Assembly (NCBI RefSeq): GCF_016403105.1
Contig: NZ_CP046156.1
Location: forward strand, 94,484-158,483
Direction of reading: 5' to 3'
DNA length: 64,000 nt
From: Leptolyngbya sp. BL0902
GTDB lineage: Bacteria > Cyanobacteriota > Cyanobacteriia > Phormidesmidales > Phormidesmidaceae
Below, piece by piece: positions 17,893-26,041 of the stretch. A program made the translations under genes and the position numbers. A model generated the notes under the pieces. It was not told the origin of the DNA and made no database searches. It saw only the letters and a program-made list of their open reading frames with translations. Each line of letters starts with the position of its first letter. Within the stretch, counting starts at the first letter, position 1.

Positions 17893-17988
17893 CGCTACGC
17901 TGTCGGTTCACGTTACTCGAATCTTGGCAAATGGGCTCAAGAGGCTGACTCTGTCTGAAGTGAGATTTTGAGACGGCCTGCGCCGCAC

Positions 17989-18026
17989 AAAAAAAAGGCT
18001 TAACCTGCCTGCTGGCAAGCTAAGCC
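17989..18026 (-). terminator. intrinsic terminator
   Basis: On the minus strand GGCTTA (18026-18021) pairs with TAAGCC (18002-17997), with an inner TGCC/GGCA stem, followed by eight T. It ends the 18068-18694 gene and separates it from the mobilisation operon. Confidence 0.8.
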
Positions 18027-18067
18027 CCTTCGGTGGGAGCGATTCGTAGAGCGTTCAGTCCAAGCGA

Positions 18068-18694
18068 TTAGTCGTCGAGGTCGTCGTCGTCCAGGTCGTC
18101 CTCCGATTCGCTGGCCTCAGCCGCTTCCTCGTCGTCCAGGTCGTCCTCCGATTCGTCATCGTCTAGCGTGGTGAAGTCGTCGTCGTCCTCATCGCTCAGG
18201 TCATCATCCGCTTCCAGCGAGTCGGTTGCACCCATGGCTTGGGTGACGGCTTCAGCAAGAGCGGCCTGGTCGCGCCGAGCGTTGTTACGAGACTGCACGC
18301 TCTCCAGGTTCTTCGCCGCCAGTTCCTTCAAGCAGGCATTCACCTCCTTGCTAAAGTGGGGCGCGAGGTAGAAGCTGGCAATCTCCGTCATCGCCTCACC
18401 GATAGCGTCGAGGGTATCGGCAGCGGCAGTGACCGGGTTGCCGCCAATCATCTGGTCAAAGGCGCTCTTGTTCCAGGTGCCCCAGTCCAGGTTGGCCTGC
18501 TTGTTTTTCGACAGGTAGGCTTGGGACTGGAGTTGCTGGCCCAGCAGTTCCCGCAGAGCGTAATAGGCTTGCACCAGCACCACTCGCTTACCGCCTAGGG
18601 CAGCAAAGCCTTGCTTTTTGCAGTAGGCCTTCACCCGGTCTTTAGGCGAGGCCGTAGCGGTACGGGCACTCCGTGTTGTCGTTTTCGTTGGCAT
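18068..18694 (-). CDS. hypothetical protein with very acidic C-terminus
   Basis: This 208-aa protein has a basic N-terminus (1-25), a helical middle containing the pattern ANLDWGTWNKSAFDQM, and from about residue 158 a run of Asp/Glu repeats such as EDDLDDDDLDD. The middle resembles the proteins at 20757 and 21276 (a DW core then a helical repeat). Acidic tails like this often mimic DNA or protect ssDNA-binding surfaces. The function is unknown. Confidence 0.65.
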   Translation of the reverse strand: MPTKTTTRSARTATASPKDRVKAYCKKQGFAALGGKRVVLVQAYYALRELLGQQLQSQAYLSKNKQANLDWGTWNKSAFDQMIGGNPVTAAADTLDAIGEAMTEIASFYLAPHFSKEVNACLKELAAKNLESVQSRNNARRDQAALAEAVTQAMGATDSLEADDDLSDEDDDDFTTLDDDESEDDLDDEEAAEASESEDDLDDDDLDD

Positions 18695-18806
18695 AGGGTT
18701 CCAAGGGTTAAGGACAGATTGAGCCTAGACCCACGCCCCTGACCGGGTTCAAGCCCCCGTCAGGTCACGCTCTGGGTCTAGGGTGGAGCAACACTCCACA
18801 CCTCCA

Positions 18807-18822
18807 AACCCCGATAGGGGTT
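18807..18822. repeat. GATA-loop hairpin AACCCC/GGGGTT
   Basis: This is a perfect 6-bp stem closing the tetraloop GATA, with the same loop as the GCGATAGC elements but an unrelated stem. It lies about 115 nt upstream of the start at 18694. Confidence 0.5.
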
Positions 18823-18827
18823 CTATT

Positions 18828-18844
18828 TCATTCAAGTTGAATGA
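18828..18844. promoter_or_regulatory. 17-bp perfect palindrome
   Basis: TCATTCAA and TTGAATGA flank a single G, making a dyad of the size bound by a dimeric repressor. It sits 134 nt upstream of the acidic-protein gene. Confidence 0.5.
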
Positions 18845-19420
18845 GATTACCCTCAGATTCGGCTCATCCAGGTCGAGGCGGAGTGCCGTCATGCACGACT
18901 CAAGCGAACCTCTGTACGATGTGACAGTTGACCCAAACGAACCTTGTTCTGCTCCATCGAGTCTGGGCCGAGTCGAAGCGGATCATCACCAACAGCATCA
19001 CCTCGACTAGGGCCAGGGCCAAAGCACCCTCTTGCCGCCACCTGGTCTTGGCCATAGTCAGCGTTAGCACCAGACCTATGACGCTAACCCATGGCCTAGA
19101 GGGTCATCACCACCGACTCAACCCAGACCCGATGAGCGACATTGTCAGTCCCACCCTCCCTGAGTCAGCCCCTCGCTTCACCCAGTACGTTCTCAGCCTG
19201 TCCCAGGATGGCCCCTAGCGGTTCGAGAGCGTTCCTAGCCTGCCCCTAGGGGGTCGGGATTGTCCCTAACGGGTTCCTATGCAGTACTTATCGGTACGGA
19301 ATGGATCTCGAATGGAATTTTCATGTCTTGGGGCACCCTTGGGGTGGGGGTGTCACAGGAACGCATTGCTTGCCTAGAAAATGGCTTGCAGGGTTTTGAC
19401 CCCTACCCCCATGGCGAAAA

Positions 19421-19501
19421 TGGCCTGATTTGGGCCTGATTTGGGCCTAGCACTGAGGTTGACCTGCCTCACCTTGGCCTCACTTTGGCCTCGTTTTGGC
19501 C
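19421..19501. repeat. 11-bp-phased GGCC iterons
   Basis: GGCC cores of a TTTGGCCTSA-type repeat start at 19422, 19433, 19444, then 19476, 19487 and 19498. That is two triplets with exact 11-bp spacing, separated by 32 bp that contain a TGAGG/CCTCA inverted repeat. Helically phased short iterons are typical of Rep binding at plasmid origins. Confidence 0.6.
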
Positions 19502-19724
19502 TCACTTTGAGGCAGATTTTGGCTTGAAAAGGGCCTTTGAAAATCGTTTCATCTCAGAAGCGCATCGAAGGGTACGTTGGCGGAACCGTACTGTCCCGAC
19601 CCGACTCAGGTCTGACCCACTCAGTCCCGCATCGGTACGCTTAGGGCCATCCACGGTTCAGTCACAGAACGTGAGGTGCAAGCTGGGGGCCATCTAGGGT
19701 CAGGGTGGGGGCTAAGGGAGTACC

Positions 19725-19800
19725 AGGTTGGGCCTGACGGTGCGCTGACAGGTCGGGCTTAGGTTGGGCTTCACTCAAGGTTGGGTTTAGGTTGGGGTCA
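19725..19800. repeat. AGGTTGGG repeats with partial 11-bp phasing
   Basis: AGGTTGGG-like units begin at 19725, 19750, 19761, 19778 and 19789. Two pairs are exactly 11 bp apart. This is a second array 220 bp from the GGCC iterons, with a different core sequence. Confidence 0.45.
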
Positions 19801-19932
19801 GCGTCCGTGATGACTTGAACATGACGGTCGAGGATGGAGTCTGTTGAAGTCAAGGTGCTCTGTCCGGGAATGCGATGGGGCCAAGGTGAGGTCACTAAGG
19901 GGTATGTGCCAGTTGGGGTGCGGTGGGTGGGG

Positions 19933-19968
19933 AAAAGACCCCGGCCCATACCCCTCAAGGTACGGGCC
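19933..19968 (-). terminator. intrinsic terminator after 118-aa gene
   Basis: On the minus strand GGCCCGTACC pairs with GGTATGGGCC (ten pairs, one G-U), followed by GGGGTCTTTT. It starts 9 nt after the stop of the 19977-20333 gene. Confidence 0.7.
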
Positions 19969-19976
19969 AGAAATCG

Positions 19977-20333
19977 TTAGGCAGAGCGAAGGGCTTCGGT
20001 GATTTGCTGCATCAATGAGAGTTCAGCCGCATCAAAGACCAGGCCCAGGGTGGGGAGCCGATAATCATTCAGAACGTCCACCGCCGGAGCCAACTCAGGA
20101 TGCTCGACCTCAACCCGCTTTGCCCATACGTTGAACGGACAGTCATAGACCAGATCCAGCAACGCCTCCTGCCAGCGCTGGTGCCATGCATCGGGCCAAT
20201 CGCGCATGACCTGGGCCAGGGCGTCTGCCGCACCACGGGTCAGCACGATAGCCGAGACCGTGGGCGGACATCCATGCAGGCTGGGCCGCTTGACCCTGGC
20301 AATATCCAGGTTTCCGTAGGGTTTGAATTCCAT
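19977..20333 (-). CDS. hypothetical 118-aa protein
   Basis: This is a soluble protein with alternating strands and helices. It reads well as protein (AIVLTRGAADALAQVMRDW; VFDAAELSLMQQITEAL) and is followed by a good terminator. No family is recognised. It belongs to the cluster of small minus-strand genes at 18-21.7 kb. Confidence 0.6.
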   Translation of the reverse strand: MEFKPYGNLDIARVKRPSLHGCPPTVSAIVLTRGAADALAQVMRDWPDAWHQRWQEALLDLVYDCPFNVWAKRVEVEHPELAPAVDVLNDYRLPTLGLVFDAAELSLMQQITEALRSA

Positions 20334-20480
20334 GCCAGTTCACACGATTCATCCCCCTGGCCCAACGAACGTTGGCGTCAGTCGCATCCGTCCAGGCTCA
20401 GGTGGGTGGAGCTTGGGTGCGGTGGGTGGGCTTAACAGGCACTCTGCCCAACCCCAGGGGGCTAAGCAGAGTCCGTTACG

Positions 20481-20624
20481 CTAGTCGATGGCGTCGAGAA
20501 TGTCGTCCACCGACAGGTTGGCCGCTTCGATGAGCGTTGACAGTTGGTCTACCAAACGCTCGAACTGTGGATTGGTTGTCTCACGTCCGTCAAACTGTTT
20601 CAGTTGTTCGATGAGATTGACCAC
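20481..20624 (-). CDS. small 47-aa protein with GTG start
   Basis: The frame ends with TAG at 20481-20483 and encodes an amphipathic helical peptide ending in LSVDDILDAID. The start is taken as GTG 20624 because AAGGG lies 8 nt upstream and no in-frame ATG exists nearby. The open frame continues further upstream, so the N-terminus is uncertain. No family is recognised. Confidence 0.4.
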   Translation of the reverse strand: MVNLIEQLKQFDGRETTNPQFERLVDQLSTLIEAANLSVDDILDAID

Positions 20625-20756
20625 GATGTAACCCTTGAATGCATCACCCCGGCCCAGCGCAAGCGGTTGATACCACGCTGGGCTTGGGGGACGGTGGGTG
20701 GGCTAAGGCCAAAGGCCAACCCAACTCCCGTTTAGGGTCTGGGTCAGCCTTCGGCC

Positions 20757-21095
20757 TTAGTAGCCGCGTTGGGCTTGGCGAGCCCGTCGCAATTCCTGCA
20801 TCTTGTCGTAGGCATCGGCCACGTCCTGAGCGTTGCTGAATCCGTAGTAGGTCTTCAGGTTCGCTCGGATGTCGGCCAAGGGGAGGTCGCCATAGTCGGC
20901 ATGGAACTGGGCCCTAAAGGCTGTCCAATCAAACGTGGCTCCGTCCATCTCGAACTGGGCTTTGGAGCGCAGTTCATTCCCCACTCGGTCACGCAGCACC
21001 GCAAGCTCACGCAGACGCAGCTTCTCATCATAGGGAAGTAGACTGGCAAGCAGGCTGGGCTTCGTCGCTTGGCGAGTTTTAGTTTGGGTTGCCAT
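20757..21095 (-). CDS. hypothetical 112-aa protein, paralogue group
   Basis: This is a basic protein. The central part (FDWTAFRAQFHADYGDLPLADIRANL, then YGF...AQDVADAYDKMQELR) parallels DWSSLREQ...LRQLLATTFGLKTQVQILERFGQMRSRKRR in the 21276 gene. ATG 21095 has GAGG about 10 nt upstream. Two copies of a CCAGC stem-loop stand in its leader. Confidence 0.6.
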   Translation of the reverse strand: MATQTKTRQATKPSLLASLLPYDEKLRLRELAVLRDRVGNELRSKAQFEMDGATFDWTAFRAQFHADYGDLPLADIRANLKTYYGFSNAQDVADAYDKMQELRRARQAQRGY

Positions 21096-21132
21096 GGTTG
21101 AATTACCTCTGATTTGAATGTCCATTCACCTA

Positions 21133-21150
21133 ACACCAGCACGAGCTGGC
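21133..21150 (-). repeat. CCAGC stem-loop, copy 1
   Basis: Minus-strand pattern GCCAGC-N4-GCTGGTGT followed by TAGGTGA. This is the proximal copy in the leader of the 20757 gene. Confidence 0.6.
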
Positions 21151-21181
21151 CTTGGGTCAATGAGTCAGGTCAACTCACCCG

Positions 21182-21199
21182 ACACCAGCCCACGCTGGC
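21182..21199 (-). repeat. CCAGC stem-loop, copy 2
   Basis: GCCAGC-N4-GCTGGTGT followed by CGGGTGAGTTGA. This is the distal copy, 49 bp from copy 1. Confidence 0.6.
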
Positions 21200-21227
21200 T
21201 CTTCCGCAGCGGTGGGTGGGCGTGGCC

Positions 21228-21264
21228 AAAAATCAGCCCAACGACCCGTAAGAGCCGTTGGGCT
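21228..21264 (-). terminator. intrinsic terminator
   Basis: On the minus strand AGCCCAACG and CGTTGGGCT form a perfect 9-bp stem followed by GATTTTT. It begins 12 nt past the end of the 21276-21683 gene, so the two small genes are separate transcription units, each with its own leader. Confidence 0.8.
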
Positions 21265-21275
21265 GAGGTTCGTGA

Positions 21276-21683
21276 CTAGTCGATGAACTCCTCGTCGAGG
21301 TCGTCGTCAACGGCATCGTCTAGCTCATCGCTGGCCGCAGGTTCCTGGGCCGTCGGGCTCCCGTAACCGCTGGCTCGACGCTTGCGGCTCCGCATCTGGC
21401 CAAACCGTTCCAAGATCTGCACCTGGGTCTTGAGGCCAAAGGTGGTCGCCAAAAGTTGACGCAGCTCAGCCTCGTCAAAGTCTTTCAGCTCGTCTTTGGC
21501 CTGCTCCCGTAGACTAGACCAGTCGGGCTCTAGACCTGCGGCGCGTTGGTCACGTCCGGTCGCATCCACCACCAGGTCAACCGCCAGATTAAAGAGCATC
21601 AACGCACTCTTCTCAGCAAAGGGTTTGACCTTAGTCAGCGCATGTTGGTAGAACCGCTTCGGTAGGGTATTGGTGAACGTCAT
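21276..21683 (-). CDS. hypothetical 135-aa protein with acidic tail
   Basis: This protein has a helical body, a basic SRKRR patch (about 99-103) and an acidic C-terminus DDAVDDDLDEEFID. It resembles the 20757 protein in its core and the 18068 protein in its tail, suggesting a three-member family. ATG 21683 has AGAGGGACAG upstream. Two CCAGC stem-loops precede it. Confidence 0.62.
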   Translation of the reverse strand: MTFTNTLPKRFYQHALTKVKPFAEKSALMLFNLAVDLVVDATGRDQRAAGLEPDWSSLREQAKDELKDFDEAELRQLLATTFGLKTQVQILERFGQMRSRKRRASGYGSPTAQEPAASDELDDAVDDDLDEEFID

Positions 21684-21720
21684 GGGTCTCTGTCCCTCTT
21701 GACTAACATCAACTCATCCA

Positions 21721-21739
21721 ACACCAGCCATTGGCTGGC
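21721..21739 (-). repeat. CCAGC stem-loop, copy 3
   Basis: Minus-strand GCCAGC...GCTGGTGT followed by TGGATGAGTTGA. This is the proximal copy in the leader of the 21276 gene. Confidence 0.6.
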
Positions 21740-21774
21740 CTTCGGTGAAATTCGAGTCAATTTCAACTCACCTA

Positions 21775-21793
21775 ACACCAGCCCTTGGCTGGC
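21775..21793 (-). repeat. CCAGC stem-loop, copy 4
   Basis: Minus-strand GCCAGC...GCTGGTGT followed by TAGGTGAGTTGA. This is the distal copy, 54 bp from copy 3. The flanking TCACT/GGTGA can extend the stem. Confidence 0.6.
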
Positions 21794-21978
21794 ATCAAGT
21801 GAATGAGCCCACTCCTCTCAAGTCAGCGCTAGCGGATCTTAAGGTCGAATTGAGGCAGCCGTTGAGATAATGCACACCGTCTTGTCTCAGCTTTTTGTAC
21901 TCTCGACTGGGGTATTGGGGTCTGGCTTGCCAGATTTTCTCGCATGTTCTCAGAGGGGTTGATTGGGGATAGTCACCG

Positions 21979-23451
21979 TCATCTTTGAGGCTCTGGGTTC
22001 AAGAGAATAGAAAATGTTGACCCTTCTCCGAGACGGCTATTCACCTCAATGTGGCCTCGGTGGGCCTGCACAATTTGTTGCACGATAGCCAACCCTAACC
22101 CTAGCCCGCCAGAGGCTTTACTGCGTTTTGGATCAACTCGGTAAAACCGTTCAAAAATCATGGGTAATGAGGCTTCAGAAATACCGATTCCAGTATCTTT
22201 AACCTCAATGATGATTTGAGATTCTTTCTGCCAGAGCCGCAGTTGAATATGTCCCCCAGCAGGTGTGTATCGGCAGGCATTGCTGAGGAGGTTTGTGATG
22301 GCCTGACGGAGTAAATTGGTGTCGGCATTGACCAGAACTGCGGTATCGGGGCTCTGCGATGAAAAGTGGAGGTTGTGGGCTTGGGCTTCGCTCTGAAAAT
22401 CCTCCGCAATCTGAGCCACCAGGTCGGTTAAATTGACAGGCTTCAACGCCTCTGGAGCCAGTAGTCCTTCATGGCGGGCTAAAAACAGCAGTTCGTTAAC
22501 CAAGGTGCCCATCGTTTTGGTTAGGCTCACAATGTTCTCTAGGCGCGGACGAACATCATGGATTTGAATCTCATCCAGTTCACAATGCTCGACTTCAAAG
22601 TCTTCTAGCGCCATCAATCCGACCTGGGCATTGCTCAGAATGGCAGCGAGGGGGGCACGGAGTTCGTGGGAGGCGTTGGCAGTAAACCGCTGAAGTTGAT
22701 GACAGGCCGTTTCGAGTCGATGGTTGGTGAGTTTCAGGTGGTCTTCACGGTTGGCGAGTTCTCGCTCTAGCTGATGGAAAAGGTGCATGGCAAAAAAGGC
22801 GGCTAGGGTGCCCATCACTGCCAGCAAACACAACACCAGCCAAGCCCCTTGCTGATAGCGATCTCGGTGTTGAATGCGCTGGGTGAGCAAGGTATCTTCG
22901 ACCATCATGAAGTGGTCGATGGCATCACGGGTGGCATCCATGGTGTCTTTGCCTTCCTCCAACCAGGCGTAGAGTTCGGCGGCGGGAACGAGGGTATCGG
23001 GTTCGGCAGGGAGTTGCTGAAGGTCTTGATTGAGGGTCAATTTTTGCTCAAAAATTCTCACATTGTCATTCACCAGTTGTCGGATTTCCTGCACCCGTTC
23101 CACTTGGGCGGCGTTGTCGCTGACTAAACTTTCAAGACGGTCTAGGGAAGTCGGAATTTCGAGTTGTGCCCAGCGGTAGGGTTCTAGAAATTCCTCCCGC
23201 TGAGTCAGACCATAGCCGCGCACACCCGTTTCAGCCTCCACCAGGGCGTTGGCAAGATATTTCGTTTCCAGCCGCACGGTTTGGGTGTGCTGAATCCAAA
23301 TTTCATCCTCGGCTAAGCTGGCCTTGAGCCACGCAAAGGACGATAGCGCCGTGAACATACAGGTGACGGGAATGGCAATGATGACCGCACCCCGCCACCG
23401 AATCGGCAGGGCTTGCCAAGGTTGAGAGAGGTGGTGGGCCAGGTTTGCCAT
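21979..23451 (-). CDS. CHASE3 sensor histidine kinase
   Basis: This is a 490-aa membrane kinase. The first TM helix is at about 20-45, and an extracytoplasmic CHASE3 domain (about 45-205) contains ETGVRGYGLTQREEFLEPY. A second TM helix lies at about 205-225. HisKA carries the phospho-acceptor H in NASHELRAPLA, then the HATPase domain (N box LLSNACRY, DTGIGI, GLGLAI). CHASE3 senses an unknown external signal. It starts 3 nt after the response-regulator stop, so the two form a pair. Confidence 0.92.
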   Translation of the reverse strand: MANLAHHLSQPWQALPIRWRGAVIIAIPVTCMFTALSSFAWLKASLAEDEIWIQHTQTVRLETKYLANALVEAETGVRGYGLTQREEFLEPYRWAQLEIPTSLDRLESLVSDNAAQVERVQEIRQLVNDNVRIFEQKLTLNQDLQQLPAEPDTLVPAAELYAWLEEGKDTMDATRDAIDHFMMVEDTLLTQRIQHRDRYQQGAWLVLCLLAVMGTLAAFFAMHLFHQLERELANREDHLKLTNHRLETACHQLQRFTANASHELRAPLAAILSNAQVGLMALEDFEVEHCELDEIQIHDVRPRLENIVSLTKTMGTLVNELLFLARHEGLLAPEALKPVNLTDLVAQIAEDFQSEAQAHNLHFSSQSPDTAVLVNADTNLLRQAITNLLSNACRYTPAGGHIQLRLWQKESQIIIEVKDTGIGISEASLPMIFERFYRVDPKRSKASGGLGLGLAIVQQIVQAHRGHIEVNSRLGEGSTFSILLNPEPQR

Positions 23452-23454
23452 CGG

Positions 23455-24132
23455 TCAAAGCTCAGGAGGGTCGAGGCGATACCCGACACCATAGACCGTT
23501 TCAATCCAGGTGTCGGCGTCTAACGGGCGCAACCGCTGGCGCAGGCGTTTGACGCGGGCCGTAACGGCGTTGCTCTCCGGTTCAGAGCCCCATTCCCACA
23601 GGGCTTGCTCGATTTGGTCGTGGCTGAGCACCTGGCGAGGATGGCGCAGCAGATATTCCAGCAGTTGAAAGTCGCGGCTGGAGAGTTTGAAGCGATGACT
23701 GCCCCGCTCGACCTGCATGGTGTCGAGGTACAGCACCAAGTCGGCCCCTTGCAAAACATCCCCGCACCAGAGGGGCGACCGTCGCCGCAGGGCGCGAACG
23801 CGGGCCAAGAGTTCTTCCAAATCAACAGGTTTGACTAAATAGTCATCGGCCCCGGCATCGAGACCCATGACCTTATCTGCCGTGGTGTCTTTGGCCGTCA
23901 GCATCAAAACGGGGGCGGTTTTGCCCGCCTGACGGTAATGCTGGCACAGGGAAATTCCCTCCTCTCCGGGCAGCATCCAGTCCAAAATCAGCAGGTCGTA
24001 GTCTTTTTCGCCCAACAGCCAGCGGGCGGTGCCGCCATCTTCAACGGCGTCAACCACATGGCCAGCATGGGTCAACGCCGCTTGAAGGGGCTCGCATTGG
24101 GCGGGGTCGTCTTCAACTAGCAGGATACGCAT
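23455..24132 (-). CDS. OmpR/PhoB-family response regulator
   Basis: This 225-aa protein has a receiver domain with phospho-acceptor D51 in LLILDWMLPG, with acidic D8/D9 and the KPVD lysine, then a winged-helix trans_reg_C domain (about 130-225, ending ETVYGVGYRL). It is the partner of the adjacent CHASE3 kinase. The PHO-box-like repeats upstream of the operon are the likely target. Confidence 0.92.
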   Translation of the reverse strand: MRILLVEDDPAQCEPLQAALTHAGHVVDAVEDGGTARWLLGEKDYDLLILDWMLPGEEGISLCQHYRQAGKTAPVLMLTAKDTTADKVMGLDAGADDYLVKPVDLEELLARVRALRRRSPLWCGDVLQGADLVLYLDTMQVERGSHRFKLSSRDFQLLEYLLRHPRQVLSHDQIEQALWEWGSEPESNAVTARVKRLRQRLRPLDADTWIETVYGVGYRLDPPEL

Positions 24133-24164
24133 GGACTAACGCTTCAACTGAGAGGAAGAACAAA

Positions 24165-24719
24165 CTAGGGGGTGGGGCGAACGGTGAAGGCGTCGAATTC
24201 GCCATCGTCAAATTCTCCCGTAACGGTAACGCGATCTCCCGCCGAAACGTAGCTGGCGGTGTTGTCGCCATAGACATCCCAGGTATCGACCCGCAGGGTG
24301 CGGTCGCCTGTATTAAGCTGAAAGCCATCTTCCCACACCCGTTCAACGGTGCCGTTGTAGGTCGTCGAGGATTGGCGAGAGCTAACTGTCATATCGTCCG
24401 CAGGGCGGTTGGTGGCGGCTGGGGCAGGTGCGCCAGCAGCGGCACCCGTGATGGTGAAAGCATCAAACTCGCGCCCTTCAAACTCCCCGGTGATGGTTAA
24501 CTCATCGCCCACCGAGACATACCGGGCGGTGTTATCACCGTAGACATCCCAGGTATCCACCCGCAGGGTGCGTTCCCCCGTGTTCAGGCGAAAGCCATCT
24601 TCCCACACCCGTTCAACAATGCCCGTGTGCGTGGATTGGGCATAGCTAAGGTTGGGTAATACCAGGGCCACGCCCAGTCCGCTCGCTACCAGGACACCCA
24701 TCACAAGGCGATTCAGCAT
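24165..24719 (-). CDS. secreted protein with two OB-fold repeats
   Basis: This 184-aa protein has a signal peptide (1-27, cut after LSYAQ) and two near-identical domains of about 60 aa (about 31-90 and 117-180). Each has VERVWEDGF.LNTG.RTLRVDTWDVYGDN and a GEF...EFDAFT end. The pattern resembles small bacterial OB folds. It is first in an operon with the response regulator and kinase, so it may be a periplasmic sensor partner or stress protein. The same domain reappears in the RTX protein downstream. Confidence 0.75.
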   Translation of the reverse strand: MLNRLVMGVLVASGLGVALVLPNLSYAQSTHTGIVERVWEDGFRLNTGERTLRVDTWDVYGDNTARYVSVGDELTITGEFEGREFDAFTITGAAAGAPAPAATNRPADDMTVSSRQSSTTYNGTVERVWEDGFQLNTGDRTLRVDTWDVYGDNTASYVSAGDRVTVTGEFDDGEFDAFTVRPTP

Positions 24720-24770
24720 GATTACTCTCCAGGCTTTAATTTAGGAATGCCCGTAGTCTATCGACCAACC

Positions 24771-24788
24771 ATGACGCAAAAATGACAG
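24771..24788 (-). promoter_or_regulatory. PHO-box-like direct repeat, operon copy
   Basis: On the minus strand CTGTCAT-TTTT-GCGTCAT: two heptamers 11 bp apart, the geometry bound by PhoB/OmpR-family dimers. It ends 52 nt before ATG 24719, with TAGACT a plausible -10 element between. Confidence 0.6.
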
Positions 24789-25027
24789 GCTCACCAGCAG
24801 AGAAGAATCCGTATGCTGCGCAACTCCCCATCTAGGCCACCGCAAAAACTAGACGTCTAGGGGTAACTGGGGTAGTGCTGAGTTGGCCCATGATTTACCT
24901 GCACTAGGCCGTGGGTAAGAAGACTAAAGCGACGGGCACATGACTCTTTTGGCTCACGCTTCTTCTCGCCTCAACCCGATTGAGAAAATTTTCAAATCGA
25001 TGACGTCAAAGCAACGGCATTCACAGA

Positions 25028-25060
25028 TTAATAGGGTAGCCAACACAGCTACCCTATTAA
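25028..25060. terminator. 13-bp perfect hairpin after the RTX gene
   Basis: TTAATAGGGTAGC and GCTACCCTATTAA are separated by 7 nt. It lies 120 nt past the RTX stop. There is no clean T-run, so it may stop transcription weakly from both sides or protect an mRNA end. Confidence 0.5.
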
Positions 25061-25180
25061 GTTCAGGGGGATATCTTCCAGATTTGATATTAGATTTAGT
25101 CTGCAGCAGCCCCACATGATTTGTAAGTGCTTGTAGTGGCGTAGCCCTTGATGAAGCTAGCCTTTGCTCTTACGAAAGAC

Positions 25181-26041
25181 CTAAAACTGCTGTAGATCAG
25201 TCATGGTAATAGTATTGGCATCGATATTCAACAGCAAAGCTACACGGTTGCCGTTAGCAGAAATGAGAGTATCATTCCCCCGCTGCTGCAATGTTAACTG
25301 ATTAAATGACAAGCCGCCGGAAAGATACAGTTCATCTACTCCATCCTGAAAGTCTCGGATGATGTCATTGCCACGTGGTTGTAAAACAAATTCATCGCGG
25401 CCTGCACCGCCAATGAGAATATCACGACCAGGGCCACCAATTAATGTGTCATGACCATTGCCACCCCGCAAGGTGTCGTTTCCAGCTCCCCCGAAGAGAT
25501 CATCATTTCCAGATCCACCTAGCAAAATATCGTTCCCGGCTCCACCAAAGAGGTCATCGTTTCCATTGTCACCTCGCAGGGTATCGTTCCCGCCCTCTCC
25601 AAAAAGATCATCATCTCCAGCCCCGCCTATCAAAACATCATTTCCAAATCCACCCAATAGGTCATCATCTCCACCTAACCCATACAGTCGATCATTTCCT
25701 CGACCACCTCGAAGATCATCGGAGCCATTAGTGCCAAGGATCGTGGTGATTCGGTTAGGGTTCATAACAACATTGATGCTATCTCCACGGGTGCTTGTGT
25801 GATTACTCCTGTTACCTTGTCGAGTGATGGAGGAAGCATCAAACTCCCTATCATCAAATTCGCCTAAAACCGTTAACCTATCGCCAATCGATACGAAGTT
25901 TCGAGTTGAGTCACCATAGAGATCCCAGCTATCCACTCGTAGAATTTGGCTACCTAAATTTAAAGAAAAGCCATCTTCCCATACGTTAGAAACAGTACCG
26001 TTAAAGGAGGTACTTCTTGACGCAAGACTTCTATTACTCAT
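25181..26041 (-). CDS. RTX calcium-binding repeat protein with N-terminal OB-like domain
   Basis: This is a 286-aa protein. Residues about 14-70 are the same domain as in the 24165 gene ([31 protein letters not shown]). Residues about 105-230 hold around ten GGxGxDxxxGGxGND nonapeptide-type RTX repeats, which fold into a calcium-filled beta-roll. The C-terminal part is the usual RTX end ([15 protein letters not shown]). There is no N-terminal signal peptide; RTX proteins leave by type I secretion. ATG 26041 is favoured over a longer upstream reading. The second PHO-box-like site lies about 295 bp upstream. Confidence 0.82.
   Translation of the reverse strand: MSNRSLASRSTSFNGTVSNVWEDGFSLNLGSQILRVDSWDLYGDSTRNFVSIGDRLTVLGEFDDREFDASSITRQGNRSNHTSTRGDSINVVMNPNRITTILGTNGSDDLRGGRGNDRLYGLGGDDDLLGGFGNDVLIGGAGDDDLFGEGGNDTLRGDNGNDDLFGGAGNDILLGGSGNDDLFGGAGNDTLRGGNGHDTLIGGPGRDILIGGAGRDEFVLQPRGNDIIRDFQDGVDELYLSGGLSFNQLTLQQRGNDTLISANGNRVALLLNIDANTITMTDLQQF

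Larger units (their letters stand above)
18695..19976. other. non-coding region, origin/oriT candidate
   Basis: This is about 1.28 kb with no credible gene. It holds a GTGGAG/CTCCAC hairpin (18783-18799), an AACCCC-GATA-GGGGTT hairpin, a 17-bp palindrome, two arrays of 11-bp-phased short repeats and a terminator for the following gene. Concentrated repeats in a gap of a plasmid replication region suggest a replication or transfer origin. Confidence 0.5.
24720..25180. other. intergenic region with promoter and hairpin
   Basis: This is 460 bp with no gene. It holds the PHO-box-like site for the OB/regulator operon, sequence related to 26317-26430, and a 13-bp hairpin near the RTX gene's end. 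Confidence 0.5.

Noticed and set aside
17893..17988. exact oriT nic site upstream of the MobC-like gene
   Set aside because: The position is right, but I found no sequence I could match to a known nic consensus, so only the region is mentioned.
18783..19218. short plus-strand frames in the non-coding region
   Set aside because: No ribosome site, no family, and composition typical of chance frames in GC-rich DNA.
19662..19958. 98-codon minus-strand frame in the repeat-rich gap
   Set aside because: It overlaps a good terminator and the AGGTTGGG repeats; Pro/Thr/His-rich translation looks like non-coding sequence.
21133..21793. CRISPR array
   Set aside because: The four stem-loop copies are in two leaders, with unequal spacing and genes between; no cas genes are seen.
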